A stretch of 64,000 bases of DNA from Malania oleifera (taxonomy: Eukaryota; Streptophyta; Magnoliopsida; Santalales; Ximeniaceae). A model generated the notes under the pieces. That model saw only the letters and a program-made list of their open reading frames with translations, did not search any database and had not been told where the DNA came from. Below are positions 10,396 through 23,074 of this stretch, piece after piece. Position numbers and translations under genes: made by a program. Within the stretch, counting starts at the first letter, position 1; every line of letters starts with the position of its first letter. Location of the stretch: NCBI RefSeq assembly GCF_029873635.1, contig NC_080420.1, positions 58,668,346 through 58,732,345 on the forward strand, read 5' to 3'.

Positions 10396-12310
10396 TTCTA
10401 CATCCCCGCCTCTAGCTCGCAAGCCCGAGGATTCCAAAAAAGGCTCACTTAATGGGTGGAGTGGCACCGATTACAATCAGGTCAATTCAAGGGGCTGACA
10501 TCAACCAACACACCTTAACAAGATGGCGTACGTAACTTTCCTAACCTGGTCTAAGTCAATCCGAAACTATTTACCAAGGCTAGTCTCCCTCTTCAGGCCC
10601 ATGCCGAGAATACAACAGTATGTTCTTAATAATGAAATTGGTACAATGATTATGCTTTCATGTAAAGAAGATGTGTACCCAATCTACGCAATTACATACA
10701 CCACCAAATGATATAATAAAGTAAGCTCAATGTGGTCTTAGATGTCTACTCTCAAATATTTATACAATCTTTGTAATCAGTGCGTGAGAATGGAAACAAT
10801 ATGATCTTTGTATCACACAATATATTCAATCACAATGCTCAGACAAAGATATTAGCCAAACTTCATATATCTCAACCAGTAGTTTTTCTCAACATATAAA
10901 GCTTAAGTGATGTATAGATTTTGTTTGCAAAAAGGGATTTGCTCTTTGTGTTCAACAAGTAATACTACTCAAGGAATATTGTAGCAAAGATCTTCAACAC
11001 ATAAACAAATATCTCTTCAAAAATTTCTTAAATTGAAACACACTGGATATTTGAAAATGATTTGAAAGTATTTTAGCAACCAAAATCAAATACGAACTTC
11101 TTAAGATATTGCAATGATAGTGCAATACTTGGAAACTCATGTGAAATCTTCTTAGGATAGACTTATCAATGAAGTCCCCTACGAACACTTGAGGTTTTGC
11201 TCTCAAATAAAATAATATCAAACAAGTACAATCTTGAGAGAGCAAACCTATAGTACAACAACACTCAAATCACACTTACAAAGATATTTGAGCAAGAAAA
11301 TTTGGTAAGAATGAGTGTTGGAGGCTCAAAAATGAGTATTATAGATTTTGGAATTTCGAAGGATTTTTCCTAATTAAGATTGCTAATTCCATGCTAATTA
11401 TTCCAAATGAGCGGGTATATATAGACTTCCCCAAAAATATGACCATTCAGGACACATATGGAATTATTAGGAAAGTTTTAATATATTTTAATATGATTAA
11501 ACCCGTTTAAAAATATTAACCAAGGTAAAACAATGGGGCAACCCGAGAGCACCGGTTGACTAAAGGAAGTTCGATTGACCGAGTTGCTTGAAGTTCGGTC
11601 GACCAAGTATTAATTGAACTACAAGCTCGGTTGACCGGACTTGGAGGTTCAGAGCATTTTTTCCCTTTTAGCGTGGTTCGATCGACTGGGAAATTTTTGA
11701 ATTATCTAGGTTGGTCGACGAGACCATTGAGTTCTCACACATGGGAACTCGGTCGACCAGGGCATTGTTATTCATTTTAGGCACAATCGACTAGAAGGTC
11801 AATTATGTTGATTCCTAGGGAGCTCGGTCGACCGGGTATAAATGAACTGGACAAGTTCGGTCAACCGAGCTGTGGTTAATCTATTGACCCGCCACTGGTT
11901 TAGTTGATTGAGAGGATTTTGTACTTGGGAGTACGGTCAACCGAATGTGCACATTTAGTGCATTTTGGTCCTGTTTAAGCATGCAATCATCCTATTCAAA
12001 TGATCATTCATATATGTGCATGTGTGAGTGTCCTAGGGTCATTTCTAGGTCCTTTTTAGTTTGAGCTTACCTATTGTATCATGCAGATGATGCGTATGAT
12101 TATTACAAGCTAAGCCCTATTTATTATTACAGACTCTTTAAATGAAATTAGGAAATAGAATACAACATATATTGGGTCTTCACCTTCCATTTCTCTTTGT
12201 GCTATCATTATGATCTGCCAGTTAGAATACCTGCACATAACCTCAAGCATGCATCAAATACAATAGGTATTTATCATTATCAAAACTGGGCATGACCTAT
12301 AAGGTCAACA
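10396..12310 (-). mobile_element. Copia-type LTR, family C, truncated copy
   Basis: It matches the complete family-C solo LTR at 55980-58028 from the 'cctacgtccc..aaggattcc..gctcactta' block onward. In transcript sense it starts TGTTGACCTTATAGGTC at 12310. The other part was displaced by the Tekay insertion ending at 10395. A TATA motif (plus tatatata near 11418-11425) has an array of GGTCGACC-core repeats upstream at 11540-11945. Confidence 0.7.
11540..11945 (-). repeat. Array of imperfect CGGTCGACCG units in family-C LTR
   Basis: Repeated words on the plus strand include gttcgattgaccgag, ttcggtcgaccaag, ctcggttgaccgg, ggtcgacgagac, ctcggtcgaccag, gctcggtcgaccggg, ttcggtcaaccgag and acggtcaaccg. 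Each has a palindromic GGTCGACC-like core with point variants, spaced about 25-60 bases. They lie upstream of the TATA motif in transcript sense. Confidence 0.7.
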
Positions 12311-13872
12311 ATATATATATATATATGGAATTTAAAAACACAATATGAATTTTACCTTCGGCAAGTTCAACAATCAACTCTGAATTCCAACAATGAACAA
12401 GTATATTCTTAAAACAAGATTCAACGACTTTAATAAAGTGAGTATGCTTCTTATACTTGAACAATCAAACAACTAAAATAATTTTACCTCAGCCAACCAA
12501 ATTAAATTTAGGATTTCAGCAGTTAACAGATTTCCAATCGAAAACTTAAACCATACAAAGCAATCACAATCCGATTTAATTAATCAAAGTAATCCAAATC
12601 CAAATTCAGCATTCAATAGATTTCTTAATAAATTTAAAACATACATAATAGTTAATAAGTACAGAAATTAAAGAGAGTTAGGGAAAGAAGATTGAACAAA
12701 CGGATATTTTACAAGGTTCGGCTTCCCGCCTACATCCTTGCCCCAGGAAACTTGCGATGAGGATTTTCCTTACCCACTCTATTTAATAGGTGGAGCAACC
12801 TCTCTCCTTTGGAAGGTGGAGACCCTCTCTAGCAAGAACACCCTCTCGCTAGGCAACAACTCTATCCTTGAGTTGTCAGATTCTAAAAACAAAAAATCAA
12901 TAGTTCATACAAGTCGATTACTCTCACAACAAAGCAAATTTTGTACAAAGATAAAATCACTATATACTCTAAACAACAATTTGCAATGAAACTCACAAAG
13001 GATGGAAGGTATTCTAATTTTTATGAATGAAAATTTCGGAAGAAAGAATTAGAAATCAATTAGGGCTCAAGAATTTCACACAACAGCTTTTCAAGAAGAA
13101 TTCAAAGTATAACAAATGAGTATGCGTGTGTATTTGTTTGTATAGGTGCCCTAATGCGAATATAATAAGCCTTATATAGTTTAGGAAGAAATCTTACTAT
13201 ATTTCCTAAGTTTGGAAACCATATCTTGTCATTTTGGAAAGAAATCAGCGCAGTTCGTAAATTTAAAACACATACTTCAGTCGCTTGAACCGTACATTCA
13301 GTCTCCTGAACTATTTGAAATAAGCGCTCCCGAACTGGCAGTAGCAATTTAGTCGTCCAAACTCAGGAGTTTAGCTCCCCGACCCTGTTCTAATTTCTTT
13401 TTACACTGGCACTAGCAATTTAGTCGACTGTGTAGTTTTCCTCCTCTCTATAACTCAGTGTATTTCCATATTTTTGATTCCAAAACTTGTTTGTTTTACT
13501 TTGAAAATAATTTTGGACTTGTAAAAATATTTTCCAAAATTTTGAACGGGTCTATAAGTCCAATGTTTATTCCTAAGAGCTTCATAAACAAATTTGAAGT
13601 TTAAAAGTACTTACATGAGACTCTAATATTTAACAATAAGTAAAATCTAAGTCTTCATGTAGTATCGCTTTAACTCTATCCAATCTTGATCAATACTTCA
13701 ATAAGCTTGTATTCTTCATGACTTGTGAATTTAAGTTGAGCTTTAGTCAATCTTTACCATGTTTATTCATTATTCTTGTGAGAAATATAATACCTGAAAT
13801 TTAACTTGAAAGCACAATTAGTATCCTTAGTTTGTTATCATCAAAATGAGATTAAGCCTTACTAGGCCAACA
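12311..13872 (-). mobile_element. Copia LTR, family A, 5'-truncated copy after an (AT)n tract
   Basis: In transcript sense it starts TGTTGGCCTAGTAAGG at 13872. It carries the family-A signatures: ttatcatcaaaatgagatt near the start, CAGTCG-type repeats at ~13255-13430, a TATA motif near 13170 and the 'aaggttcggcttcccgcctac' block at ~12714. It runs to an (AT)n tract at 12311-12326 without the usual gaattgggtt end, so the promoter-distal end is missing. A purine-rich GGGGGCCAGGGGGT just outside 13872 resembles a polypurine tract, so this may be a 3' LTR. Confidence 0.6.
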
Positions 13873-14736
13873 ACCCCCTGGCCCCCATTTTATATATATA
13901 TATATATACCTACCAGGCCATATGTCTTCACCTGGAATTGACACGTTGCCCGGTTTGCTACCCAGACCCTCTTCCCTTAAATCGATTGACCCAATTTCAA
14001 ACCGATTTGAATCGGCCTTTTATTTTTGTATTTATTTTCATTATTATATAATTTATTTGATTTTTAAATTAATAAAAATAATATTTAAAAATTTTAAAAA
14101 TCATAGAAAAAATAAAAAAAATCAGAAAAATGTTGGAAAAATATTTCGATTTATTTTGATTCAAAAAAATGAGAAAATCTCTGAGAAATTTTTAAAGAAA
14201 ATGTGAAAAATATTTGAAAAAATTAATAAAAAAAATATGGGACTATTTTCTTAAAAATATTTTCTTGAATTTTTAAAGAGGTGTGTCCCTATGATTTCAA
14301 AAAGGACAATGATCTTTTCAAGCCTCAATTATGTTAGCTCTAGGGGGGTTTCTAATGAGATCCTCACTTTCAGGGGTCCTATTAAACAATTCCTAAATCA
14401 CACCCCATTTTAAATATACCTTATAAAAATGTGCATATTTGTTTGCTTGCTTAATTAAAAATTCAATTAGGGATAATTCTTAATTAATTAGATAACATTT
14501 GTAGAACGGGTGCGTAAGGGGTGCTAGTACCTTCCCCTCGCATAACTAAACTCTTGATGTCAATCCTAGTTTACGCAGATCGATACTATTCTTAATTGAG
14601 TAGTAATGAGGTGTTCTAACCATATCAAGAAAAAATATTAGTGGCGACTCCAAATCCTAATTTTTTCCAAAAATCAACACTCATTATTTTTAATTCACCT
14701 CCCTGAGGCACCCTCCACGCCCGGGATGTCGCGACA
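13873..14736 (+). mobile_element. Tat/Ogre-type gypsy 5' LTR, 3' portion only
   Basis: The end of this stretch has the ordered words seen in the two Tat-type LTRs elsewhere here: attagggataattcttaatt, aacgggtgcgtaaggggtgct, agtaccttcccctcgc, gtggcgactcc and a terminal gcccgggatgtcgcgaca. They are in plus orientation, upstream of a Tat gag-pro remnant. The LTR start is missing, probably cut by the family-A LTR. Confidence 0.65.
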
Positions 14737-16773
14737 CTATGATAAGCTGATTCCTTAAATCTTATCTAACTTTGCTATTATGGTTTCAATCGGCAAAAGA
14801 ATCAAGAGTAGATTGAAGTCAAGCCAGCTAACTAACTATACTGTACTAAAAATGGCCGAACAAGCCATTATAAAGAAAACCTTTATAAGGAAGGAGAAGA
14901 AGTTGATGCAACATCTTAAGGAAAGGCACAAAATCAAACTACGCAAGCCATCTACACTTACACCACTCAACCAATTTCCAATCAACCCACCAACACTTTA
15001 ATTTACCCAACTTCAACTCTAACCAAGATTATGCCAATCCTTAGCCCAAAAGAGAATTCACAACTTTGTCGATACCTTTTGTTGACCTATGTCACCAATT
15101 GGGGTCACAAGGTAAGATCATTTATGTGCCAATAAAACCAAGAAAAATTTGATATTCAACGCACAATTCGAATATATTATGTGAATATTATATGAATTCA
15201 CGAAGCCACGCCATAAACACTTGTCTAGTGCTTAAAAATCGAGTGTAAGACTTTGTTGGTGTCAATATCTTGAAATTTCAACTAGTGGGAGATGTTGTCA
15301 ATCCAAACATCAAGACTAAACCACTACTTGATCATAATAATTCCATCAATACTTTGGAAATATGTGAAGTTCAAAGCTCCACACTATCCATCACTATTAC
15401 CTACACCCTAATATACGTCCAATACCAGGTGCCATCCTCAATCAGTGTGGATTCCATAACCATTAAACCACCATCACCATGTCCATATACTTCAAATCAA
15501 GTTATGCCTTGGAAGTAAAATACTGAGATAATAACAAGCTCATAGGGAGATACCAACATAGCGAACTTATCAGGATTTTGACATATGACAAGGAGTGGAA
15601 CGTGCTATACTCCGAAAGAACATGAGCAAAGAAGGAAAGGGAAAGACAAAGAGAAAGAATCAAAAGAAAAGGAACAAGAATTCAGTGATGATGAAGTGGT
15701 CAACTTTCTTGAACAACTTAAAATCAGTGACTACAACAACATTGAGCAATTAGATAAAACTCCAGCAAATATCTCCATTGTCAATTTAGTTACATCCTCT
15801 AAATGTCACATAAATTCTTTAATAAAAGTATTGAAAGATGTTCACATATCACAAAATGAAACATTGGAAAAATTTAAAGAACTATTCAGTGCTATCATAA
15901 CAATCAATGACATTGCACAAACAGATGATGAGATACCAAATGAAGGAATAGGTCATATGAGTTGTCTCCATATCGCTATGAAGCATGGTCAAAATATCAT
16001 TCAAGAGGTATCGTTTGATAATGGGTCAACGTTGAATGTATGCCAATATTCCACATTGGTAAAGTTGGGAGTTAACAAATCAACTATAAAGAATAGAAAT
16101 TTGATGGTAAAATCCTTTGATGAAATTATGAGGGAGATACTATGAGAAATTGATCTTAACATTGAAATTGGACCTTGTACATTTGAAGTACTAGTTCAAG
16201 TGCTAGAGATCACACCCTCATTCAACATACTATTAGGAAGACCTTAGATTCATATAGCTAGGGTAGTACCCTTATCACCTTATTAGAAATTGAAGTTTGT
16301 GTCAAGAGGTCATTTGATTATCATTAGGTAAGAAGAATGCATTGGTACTATCAAACCCAAAATTGTGCCATATATCAAAGTTGAAACCGAAAGTAGTTCC
16401 AACCTAGTAGAAATAACATCTCCAATGACTAAAGAAGAAAAGGAATTGGTTCTAAACCAAGTTCACTAAAGTATGTATCATGACTACAGGACAAGTGTTG
16501 AAACAAGAGTGTGAACCTAGAAAAGGACTAGGAAAGCATTTACAAGGAATCATAAAACCAATTACATTGAAAGGCTATTCAGACACTTTTGGAGTGGGCC
16601 TCCATCCAAACAAGAAAGAAAAATCAAAAGCTTACTTCCATCGTAAAGAAAAAAATATAGCCAAAATAGGAGGAAAGGACCCTAATGAGCTAGGATTAGT
16701 GATCCCTCACCTCCGCTACACATTTCCAAGGCCCTTTATGTATAATATAGCACAAATTGAAGACAAAATATAA
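14737..16773 (+). pseudogene. Tat/Ogre-type gypsy gag C terminus and protease, broken
   Basis: The frame at 15585-16145 begins MTRSGTCYTP, carries a Lys/Glu-rich linker, then VVNFLEQLKISDYNNIEQLDKTPANIS and HMSCLHIAM. It next shows VSFDNGSTLNV, where DNGSTLNV is the protease active-site motif typical of this lineage. The next bases continue EIDLNIEIGPCTFEVLVQVLEITPSFNILLGRP, followed by a stop. A later frame (16480-16773) reads PRKGLGKHLQGIIKPI, then FGVGLHPNKKE, matching the glycine-rich (G-patch-like) segment after the protease. The part before 15585 (14780-15530) has gag-like words in shifting frames. Ends abruptly at 16773. Confidence 0.7.
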
Positions 16774-17182
16774 ATGGTTAAAGTCCTTATTAAGTAAGGA
16801 ATTTGAGATGAAGGATTTTGGTGCTGCAAATAAGATCATTGGGATGGAAATATAGAGAAATAGGAAAGATCAGAAGCTTTAGGTATCTCAAAATGCTTCT
16901 ATAGAGAAGATGTTGGAGAGATTAAACACGAGCAATGCAAAGCTAGTGTCTACCATATTGGCAAATCATTTTAAGCTACTCTAAACACAATGTCCACAAT
17001 TAGAGGAGGACATTAAGAAGATGTAAAGGATACCATATGCCAATGTAGTGGATTGCTTGATGTATGTCATGGTTTGTACTCGTCCAAATCTTGCACATGC
17101 AGTTAATATGGTAAGTAAGTTTATGGAAAATCTAGGCAAGGAACATTGGAGTGCTTTGAAATGGATTCTCAGGTTTTGGGAT
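16774..17182 (+). pseudogene. Copia reverse transcriptase C-terminal fragment
   Basis: The plus-strand frame reads LLSKEFEMKDFGAANKIIGMEI, then a stop, then VSQNASIEKMLERLNTSNAKLVSTILANHFKLL, then a stop, then IPYANVVDCLMYVMVCTRPNLAHAVNMVSKFMENLGKEHWSALKWILRF. These are the ordered words that close copia RT and lead into RNase H. The fragment joins without a gap to Tat protease sequence on its left and is cut on its right by a gypsy LTR. Its continuation is at 23075. Confidence 0.85.
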
Positions 17183-18885
17183 TGTAAAGACCCGAAAATT
17201 TAAAAGGATTAAAATAATTTAGTAAAAATAAAAATAAATAAAATAATAGATAAATAAATAAAAGGAATGGCGTGGAAAAAAATTAAAATTAATGAAATTA
17301 AATTAAATTAAGATGAATTAAATAATTAGTTATTAAATTAAATATTTTTACATTGGATTTTAAAAAAATAATAATTAAAATAAGATATATATATATATAT
17401 ATAAGTAAATTAATATATATAAAGTAATATAATATATATATATATATATATATAAGTTAAAGTAATATATATATATATATATAGAAAAAGAAAGAAGAAA
17501 GAAGAAAGAAGAAGGAAGAAGAAGAAAGATGAAAGAAAAAGAAGAATCAGCGGCCGCCGCGTGCGGCCGCTCCGTCTCCGTCTCTCTTCTTCTCTCAATT
17601 ACTCGGCGAGTTTGTGACAGATCGGGAAATGGAAGGTGTCGTTGGAATCCTGGTTCCACTGCCGACATTTCTACTGGAGCAGATTTTTCATGGGAACGAC
17701 TTAAGCACTGCTTTTGGGGAAAGGTAATTTTTTCCCATGTTCTCAATTTCGCCGTTAATATGTGGTTAAATCGACGAACGGACACCACCACGGGGTCCTA
17801 GTCATCGTCATCATCATTTTGACGTAGGTAATTTTTCAATTGGGTTTTCTAGGCCTTACTCCAAAGCGAGAGTGAGATTTGAGAATTTGGCTAAATTTAA
17901 GGATATTATTATTTATTTAGGAATTATGGCCCTACAAAGTATTAAATTAATATTTTATTCATGAATAATTTATTGGAACTAGGAATTTAATTTCAGGGTC
18001 CGGGTGAGCGCCGCAGGTATTTTTCGGAGTCCCTGTTGGCGTAGTTCAAGAAACCAGGTAAGGGGAAAAATATATATGTTGCGACGTCCCAGGAGCGCGT
18101 GTGCCCCGGGCGGCGAAATAAAAATCTATTTTAATATTTTCAGGAAAATGGGAATATCGGAGTCGTCACTAAACTTTTAGTGCGGTTAGAACACATGATT
18201 ACTACCCCGTTAGGGGTAGAATAGGCCTACGTTACCAGAGCTGGGGTCGGGAGTTCGGTTACGCGAGGGGAAGGTACGAGCACCCCCTACACGCCCGTTC
18301 TTACGAACGGTACCTAATTAATTTAAAATTATCCCTAAGTTAATTTAAAAAGTCTTTAAATTACTCCTTTTATGAATTTATAAATACACATGAATAATAA
18401 ATAAATAAATAAATGTAATATATACATATATATTCCCTCAGAGCTTAAGGTACGTGAAGCCCGAAGGCTCATACCCCCACATTAAAATCATAGGGATATA
18501 CACACATGAAAATAATATAATATTATAAAATAATAAATACAATAATACATAATACAAAATATAAATATACCATAGAAACAAAAATACTAAGAATATCTAC
18601 TGTGGATATTAATAGGAAATGATAACAATGGTAACAATAATAGAGACATACTACTATAATAACAACCCTATACTAATAATATTACATTAATAATACAACC
18701 GGATACTATAATAGCATGTACATAATAATATCACAACACTACTACATAAATAATAATATTATAATAATTATATAACATGCACTAACAACACATAATCACA
18801 ATAACGCTGCCCTGATGGTAATCTCATATTAACAATAATAACACATCAATAATATAATAGTAATGATACCATAATGATTCAACAC

Positions 18886-18886
<1 letters not shown>

Positions 18887-18958
<72 letters not shown>
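18887..18958. repeat. (AAT)n microsatellite
   Basis: An essentially pure AAT/ATA run of about 72 bases inside the Tat-type LTR. Confidence 0.95.
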
Positions 18959-18960
<2 letters not shown>

Positions 18961-19194
18961 GACAATAATAGCCAATAAGATATGCACAAGACACACATAT
19001 GTAAACACTTAATTAAGGAAACCAACCGAACTTAGGATTAAAATATGTAAACTAATGGAAAGGGCAAGAAAATGATTGAATTTATGGAAACGAGTTATCT
19101 CTAAAATTAATGCGTACCTATTCAATATGACTACCAAAATTAACACACAACCTTAACTATACAAATATTAAATATAAAGTGAGTACAATAATGA

Positions 19195-19810
19195 CCAAAA
19201 ACCCTAAGTACATAATTTATATGGAAGCAATTTCAACCCTAAAAGTACACAAAGATACTATGAAGTGATCAAAACCCTAATAAATATGAACATGACATAA
19301 TCCAAACTCTAAAAAAAATACCTAAACCGTGATAATGTGAAATACTTAAAATCCTATTAAATATAAACATTAAATAATCAAGACCCTAACGATACTACTA
19401 CATGATAATGAACCATAGTATATACAACACAAAATAATAAATCATAATATTATATAGATATGTACAATGACAAACCATAATAGATATGAATATGTATATA
19501 TGATAATAAAACAATATGAAACAATGAGCCTTAATATGGAAACTAATAAAAATCTTAAAATATGCTTAAATAATAACATAACATAATTACAACCCTAAAT
19601 ATTAATATGACAAATATGAAATAAACATTAAATATGTCCAATAATAATAACACTACACATGAACATTAAGTATGACGTACAATAACAAAAACCCTAAGTA
19701 TGTAAATATCAAACAACAATGCCCTTAATTAAATAAATACAAAGATGAAGACTACCCTAAATGCACAAACATTTAAACATTCAATAATAACAAAAATAAC
19801 CCTAAATATG
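19195..19810. repeat. Cluster of AACCCTAA (telobox-like) words
   Basis: AACCCTAA or ACCCTAA occurs about nine times in ~600 bases, for example near 19200, 19234, 19271, 19382, 19593, 19689 and 19798. They are interspersed rather than tandem. The related LTR at 49366-52722 has fewer. Confidence 0.6.
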
Positions 19811-20884
19811 AAAATCAAACAATTAAGATAGCCATAACAATAATAAAAACTCACCATATGAATATAATAACAAAAACTTTAATCATGGATTCTTGTATAT
19901 ACAACAACAATGACTATTTTAAATATGCACACATAAATGTTTACATGCAACACCAATAAATACAAAAACTCAAAGTAATTAAACTTGAACACACATTAAT
20001 AATGAAAAGTCTACAAAAAGATATGAGTCTAAATATTAACAAATATTATAGAAAGATATTCCCAAACAATATTATATGTCAAAAAAAAATTTAAACTTTA
20101 AATATTGATACAAGTTAATAAGACTCCTACAAATAATAACAAAATAAAGTAAAAACATTAAAAATAAAATACGATAAAAATAAGAAAGGTCCTGCACACA
20201 CATGAACAACAATCGTTAAATACTATAAAAAAAAATAATAATAATAATATTCAGTATTTTAAAATATATGACAAACACAATAAAAATCCAAACTTGAATG
20301 AACCTATTTACATATATATACATACATGTATGTAGAGGGGCTGTGTCCGGGAAGGCAGTGGGGTAGCCGTCCGTGTTGCTGCCTGGGCTGCTGCTGCTAC
20401 TGCCCGTGCGTGGAGGAGCAGGGGTCTTCTGAGAAGAGCCGAGAGGAGCAACAGGCGGTGGCTTGGCTTGCTGAATGAGGGTGGCCGGAGCTGTGGGTCG
20501 TTGCCGGAGTTGATGACTGGAGTTGGGAGGCCCGCCGCGTGTTGTAGTGGGTGGCTCACGGAGAGTTGCAAAAGGAGGTTTGGAGTAGAGGAGAAGCCCG
20601 AAGTTGCTCTGGTTGGCAGTGGAGTTCTGGCCGAGAAGCAGAGTGAGAGGGAGAAGAGAGAGATATGGGAGAAGGGAGAGCAGCGTGAGAGAGAGCTGAG
20701 GATAAGAGGGTGCGCGGGGGGCACCAGCTGTGTGTAAAATTGGGTTTTTTTTTTTTTTTTTTTTTTTTTGTGTTTTCTGCCTCTGTGTTCGTGCGCTCCC
20801 CCTTCCCCTTATATAAAAAAAAAAAAAATTGAAAACCCTAAAACAAAACTTCCTTTTTTTGATTTTATTTTTCTTATGGTAATA

Positions 20885-21122
20885 ATGAAAATGGAAATAA
20901 TAGTAATAATAATTATCATAATAATATTAGTATCAATAAGGTAATAATAATAATAATACTACTACTAATAGTAAATAATAATTATAGTAAAAATAAAAAT
21001 TAAGATACTATTGGTAAAATAATAATAATAATAATATTAATAAAAATAAAGTAAAAATACTATATTAAAAGTAATAAATAATAATAATAATAATAATAAT
21101 AGCCAAAATAAGATACTAATGC

Positions 21123-21188
<66 letters not shown>

Positions 21189-21350
21189 GGTAAAAAAATA
21201 ATAATAATACTAATAATAATCCAGAATAATTATAATAAATTAATAATAATAATAATAAATAATAAAAATAATTATAGAAAGTAATAATAACGATAATAAA
21301 AATAATAATAATAAATATAATAATAATAAATATAATAATAAAATAATAAA
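20885..21350. repeat. AAT-rich tract in U3 of Tat-type LTR
   Basis: A near-continuous imperfect AAT/ATA repeat, with a pure stretch at about 21124-21188. The equivalent tract in the LTR at 49366-52722 is at 52070-52695. Confidence 0.9.
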
Positions 21351-21821
21351 AGGGAACCCCTTGTTCTATTTGGCTAGGGCCAAAATAGGGTGTCTACAAT
21401 ATATTAAATCAGAATTTTTATGAATTTAATGGAAAAATAAACTGTGTTATATGTACGTGTATATGTTCCAGTATGGGTAAAATGCCAACTGTTTAAATTA
21501 TATTTTTTTCAAGTTTTGTGATGTTTATTAGATATGTATGTGTGAAAATGAACTAATGAAAGTGGAAAAATATTTTCAGAATATTTATGTAAGACATGAA
21601 AGGTATTTTTATATATAAACATTAAATGTTGGTTGGCTTATTTTACAGGCAGTGTATGAATTTTATTGCTAAATTGTGTGGCATGAGATTCTGTGCAAAT
21701 ATATGTTAAATATATGAGATGCAGGCTAAGTAAAACAATGAAAATAAAATATGATATGGACAATGTTGCTTGTGTATGTTAAATGCAACCATGTAAATGT
21801 AAGACAGCTGAAAGACAGTCA

Positions 21822-21936
21822 TGTTAGCAGATCTAGTACACTTCTGTGTAGACTAACTGATAACAGTTAAAAGGAGCTGTGTTAGCAGATCTAGCACGTT
21901 TCTACGTAGACTAACTGATGATGGTTAAAGACCAGC
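21822..21936 (+). repeat. Tandem duplication, ~58-bp unit, two copies
   Basis: Both copies read gttagcagatctag, then agactaactgat, with a few substitutions. It lies inside the Tekay-like LTR. Confidence 0.8.
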
Positions 21937-21947
21937 TGTAGTACGAA

Positions 21948-22050
21948 GTAATGAAATGAAATGAAATGAAATGTTATGCAATGAAATGACGATGAAATGA
22001 CAATAAAATGAAATGACGATGAAATGACAATAAAATGAAATGACGAAGGT
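21948..22050 (+). repeat. Short tandem repeats built on AAATG
   Basis: An AAATG run is followed by repeated 'aaatgacgatgaaatgacaataaaatg' units (about 27 bases, given here only as a composite of gacgatgaaat and gacaataaaat words). Confidence 0.8.
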
Positions 22051-22194
22051 AAATGATGTAAATGGGAAAGAGTCATTTAAAGTGAAACGAAATGTAAAGT
22101 TAAGTTATGAACAGGAATGAATGTGCATGAATGTATAATGACAGAAAATAATGATGTATTATGATATTAGAAGTTTGTATACATGTAGAACATG

Positions 22195-22515
22195 TTACGA
22201 TTGGGCGAGGCGTACCTTTCACCTGAGGGCTTGTTGAGTAAGGCGAGTGCACTAGTAGCTACAGATATGGTAGTAGCCGCATAACGTACTAGAGCAGAGG
22301 GAACCTACTTGTATGGGTGGGTAGATTTTCCTATCCTTAGGGCCTTTGCCAGTAAGCTATTGTTGAACAGTGTGAGTACGAGATTAATTTATCACTTGAG
22401 GGCTTACTGAGTAAGGTGAGTGCCCTGGTATGCTTTAACTACAACCTTTGGGTTGTCAAAAGTATCAGAGCATAGGGGTGCTACTTGTATGGGCAGGTAA
22501 TCACCCCTATCCTCG
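22195..22515 (+). repeat. Two diverged ~150-bp units in Tekay-like LTR
   Basis: Each unit has acctgagggctt or cacttgagggctt, gagtaaggcgagtgc or gtaaggtgagtgccc, then agagca and a tacttgtatgggtggg-like or tacttgtatgggcagg word. The reverse complement of the same words appears twice at about 61080-61280 in the solo LTR 60564-62735, showing the two LTRs are related. Confidence 0.65.
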
Positions 22516-23074
22516 GGTAATCTCATGGGTTAAACATTTGCATGTGTTTGATTAGGATCAAGGAATGATTTCGGAAATTATGTTAAGAATTTTCAAATGT
22601 TAAATATTATGTTATATATAAACTCATGTTAGCCACACACTGTTTTAATATATGGTTTCTTCCCTTACTAAGATGTGTCTCACCTGAATATGAATTTATT
22701 CTTTTTTTAGGATTTCCTCAAGATCAAGCTTTCAGAGCTCGAGGTTTTTATAACATTATTGGGGAATAGAAAAAGAAAATGGTATATTTCTATGTTAATT
22801 TTGTAGAAAGTAAATATTTAGGTTTAATGTCTTTTTGTTTTAAGGCTATTGAGTAAGGAATGACTGTAAAAATACTAAATTGTTTTGGAAGTTATGTAAA
22901 TTTATGAAAATGCAGGTGATGGATAATTTATTATGGTTTGCGGTTAGAATTAGTAAACTCTGGTTGCATGTTATATGGAGACTATGATTATGTTTTCCGC
23001 TGCGTAGGTTATGTTAATTATGGATTATTAGGTATAACGCGCCGGACCCGGGATTAAGGGTTCGGGGCGTTGCA

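Larger units (their letters stand above)
18077..21398 (-). mobile_element. Tat/Ogre-type gypsy solo LTR (3.3 kb)
   Basis: In transcript sense it starts TGTAGACACCCTATTTTGG at 21398 and ends ...GACGTCGCAACA at 18077. It is flanked by perfect ATATA duplications (18072-18076 and 21399-21403), although the site is TA-rich. It is the same family as the 5' LTR at 49366-52722. It contains long AAT-repeat tracts, several AACCCTAA words and a GC-rich exon-like block at 20310-20740 whose open frames on both strands are not supported as genes. Confidence 0.85.
17183..23074 (+). mobile_element. Tekay-like gypsy solo LTR, itself interrupted
   Basis: It begins TGTAAAGACCCGAAAATT and ends GGTTCGGGGCGTTGCA. 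The flanks are gggat (17178-17182) and tggat (23075-23079), a 5-bp target duplication with one mismatch. The same copia reading resumes on the far side. Excluding the inner insertion, the LTR is about 2.57 kb. It holds a (TA)n tract at ~17383-17480, a GC-rich 5' stretch and several internal duplications at 21800-22510. Frames seen around 17375-17801 are not genes. Confidence 0.8.

Noticed and set aside
17375..17801. Overlapping open frames on both strands around the GC-rich start of an LTR
   Set aside because: They lie inside the Tekay-like LTR next to a (TA)n tract and have repeat-like or low-complexity products with no family words.
20308..20737. 138-codon minus frame and 89-codon plus frame, exon-like GC content
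   Set aside because: The same block sits in the second Tat-type LTR (51340-52020), where frames differ. The products are Ser/Pro/Leu-rich without motifs, so this is LTR leader sequence.
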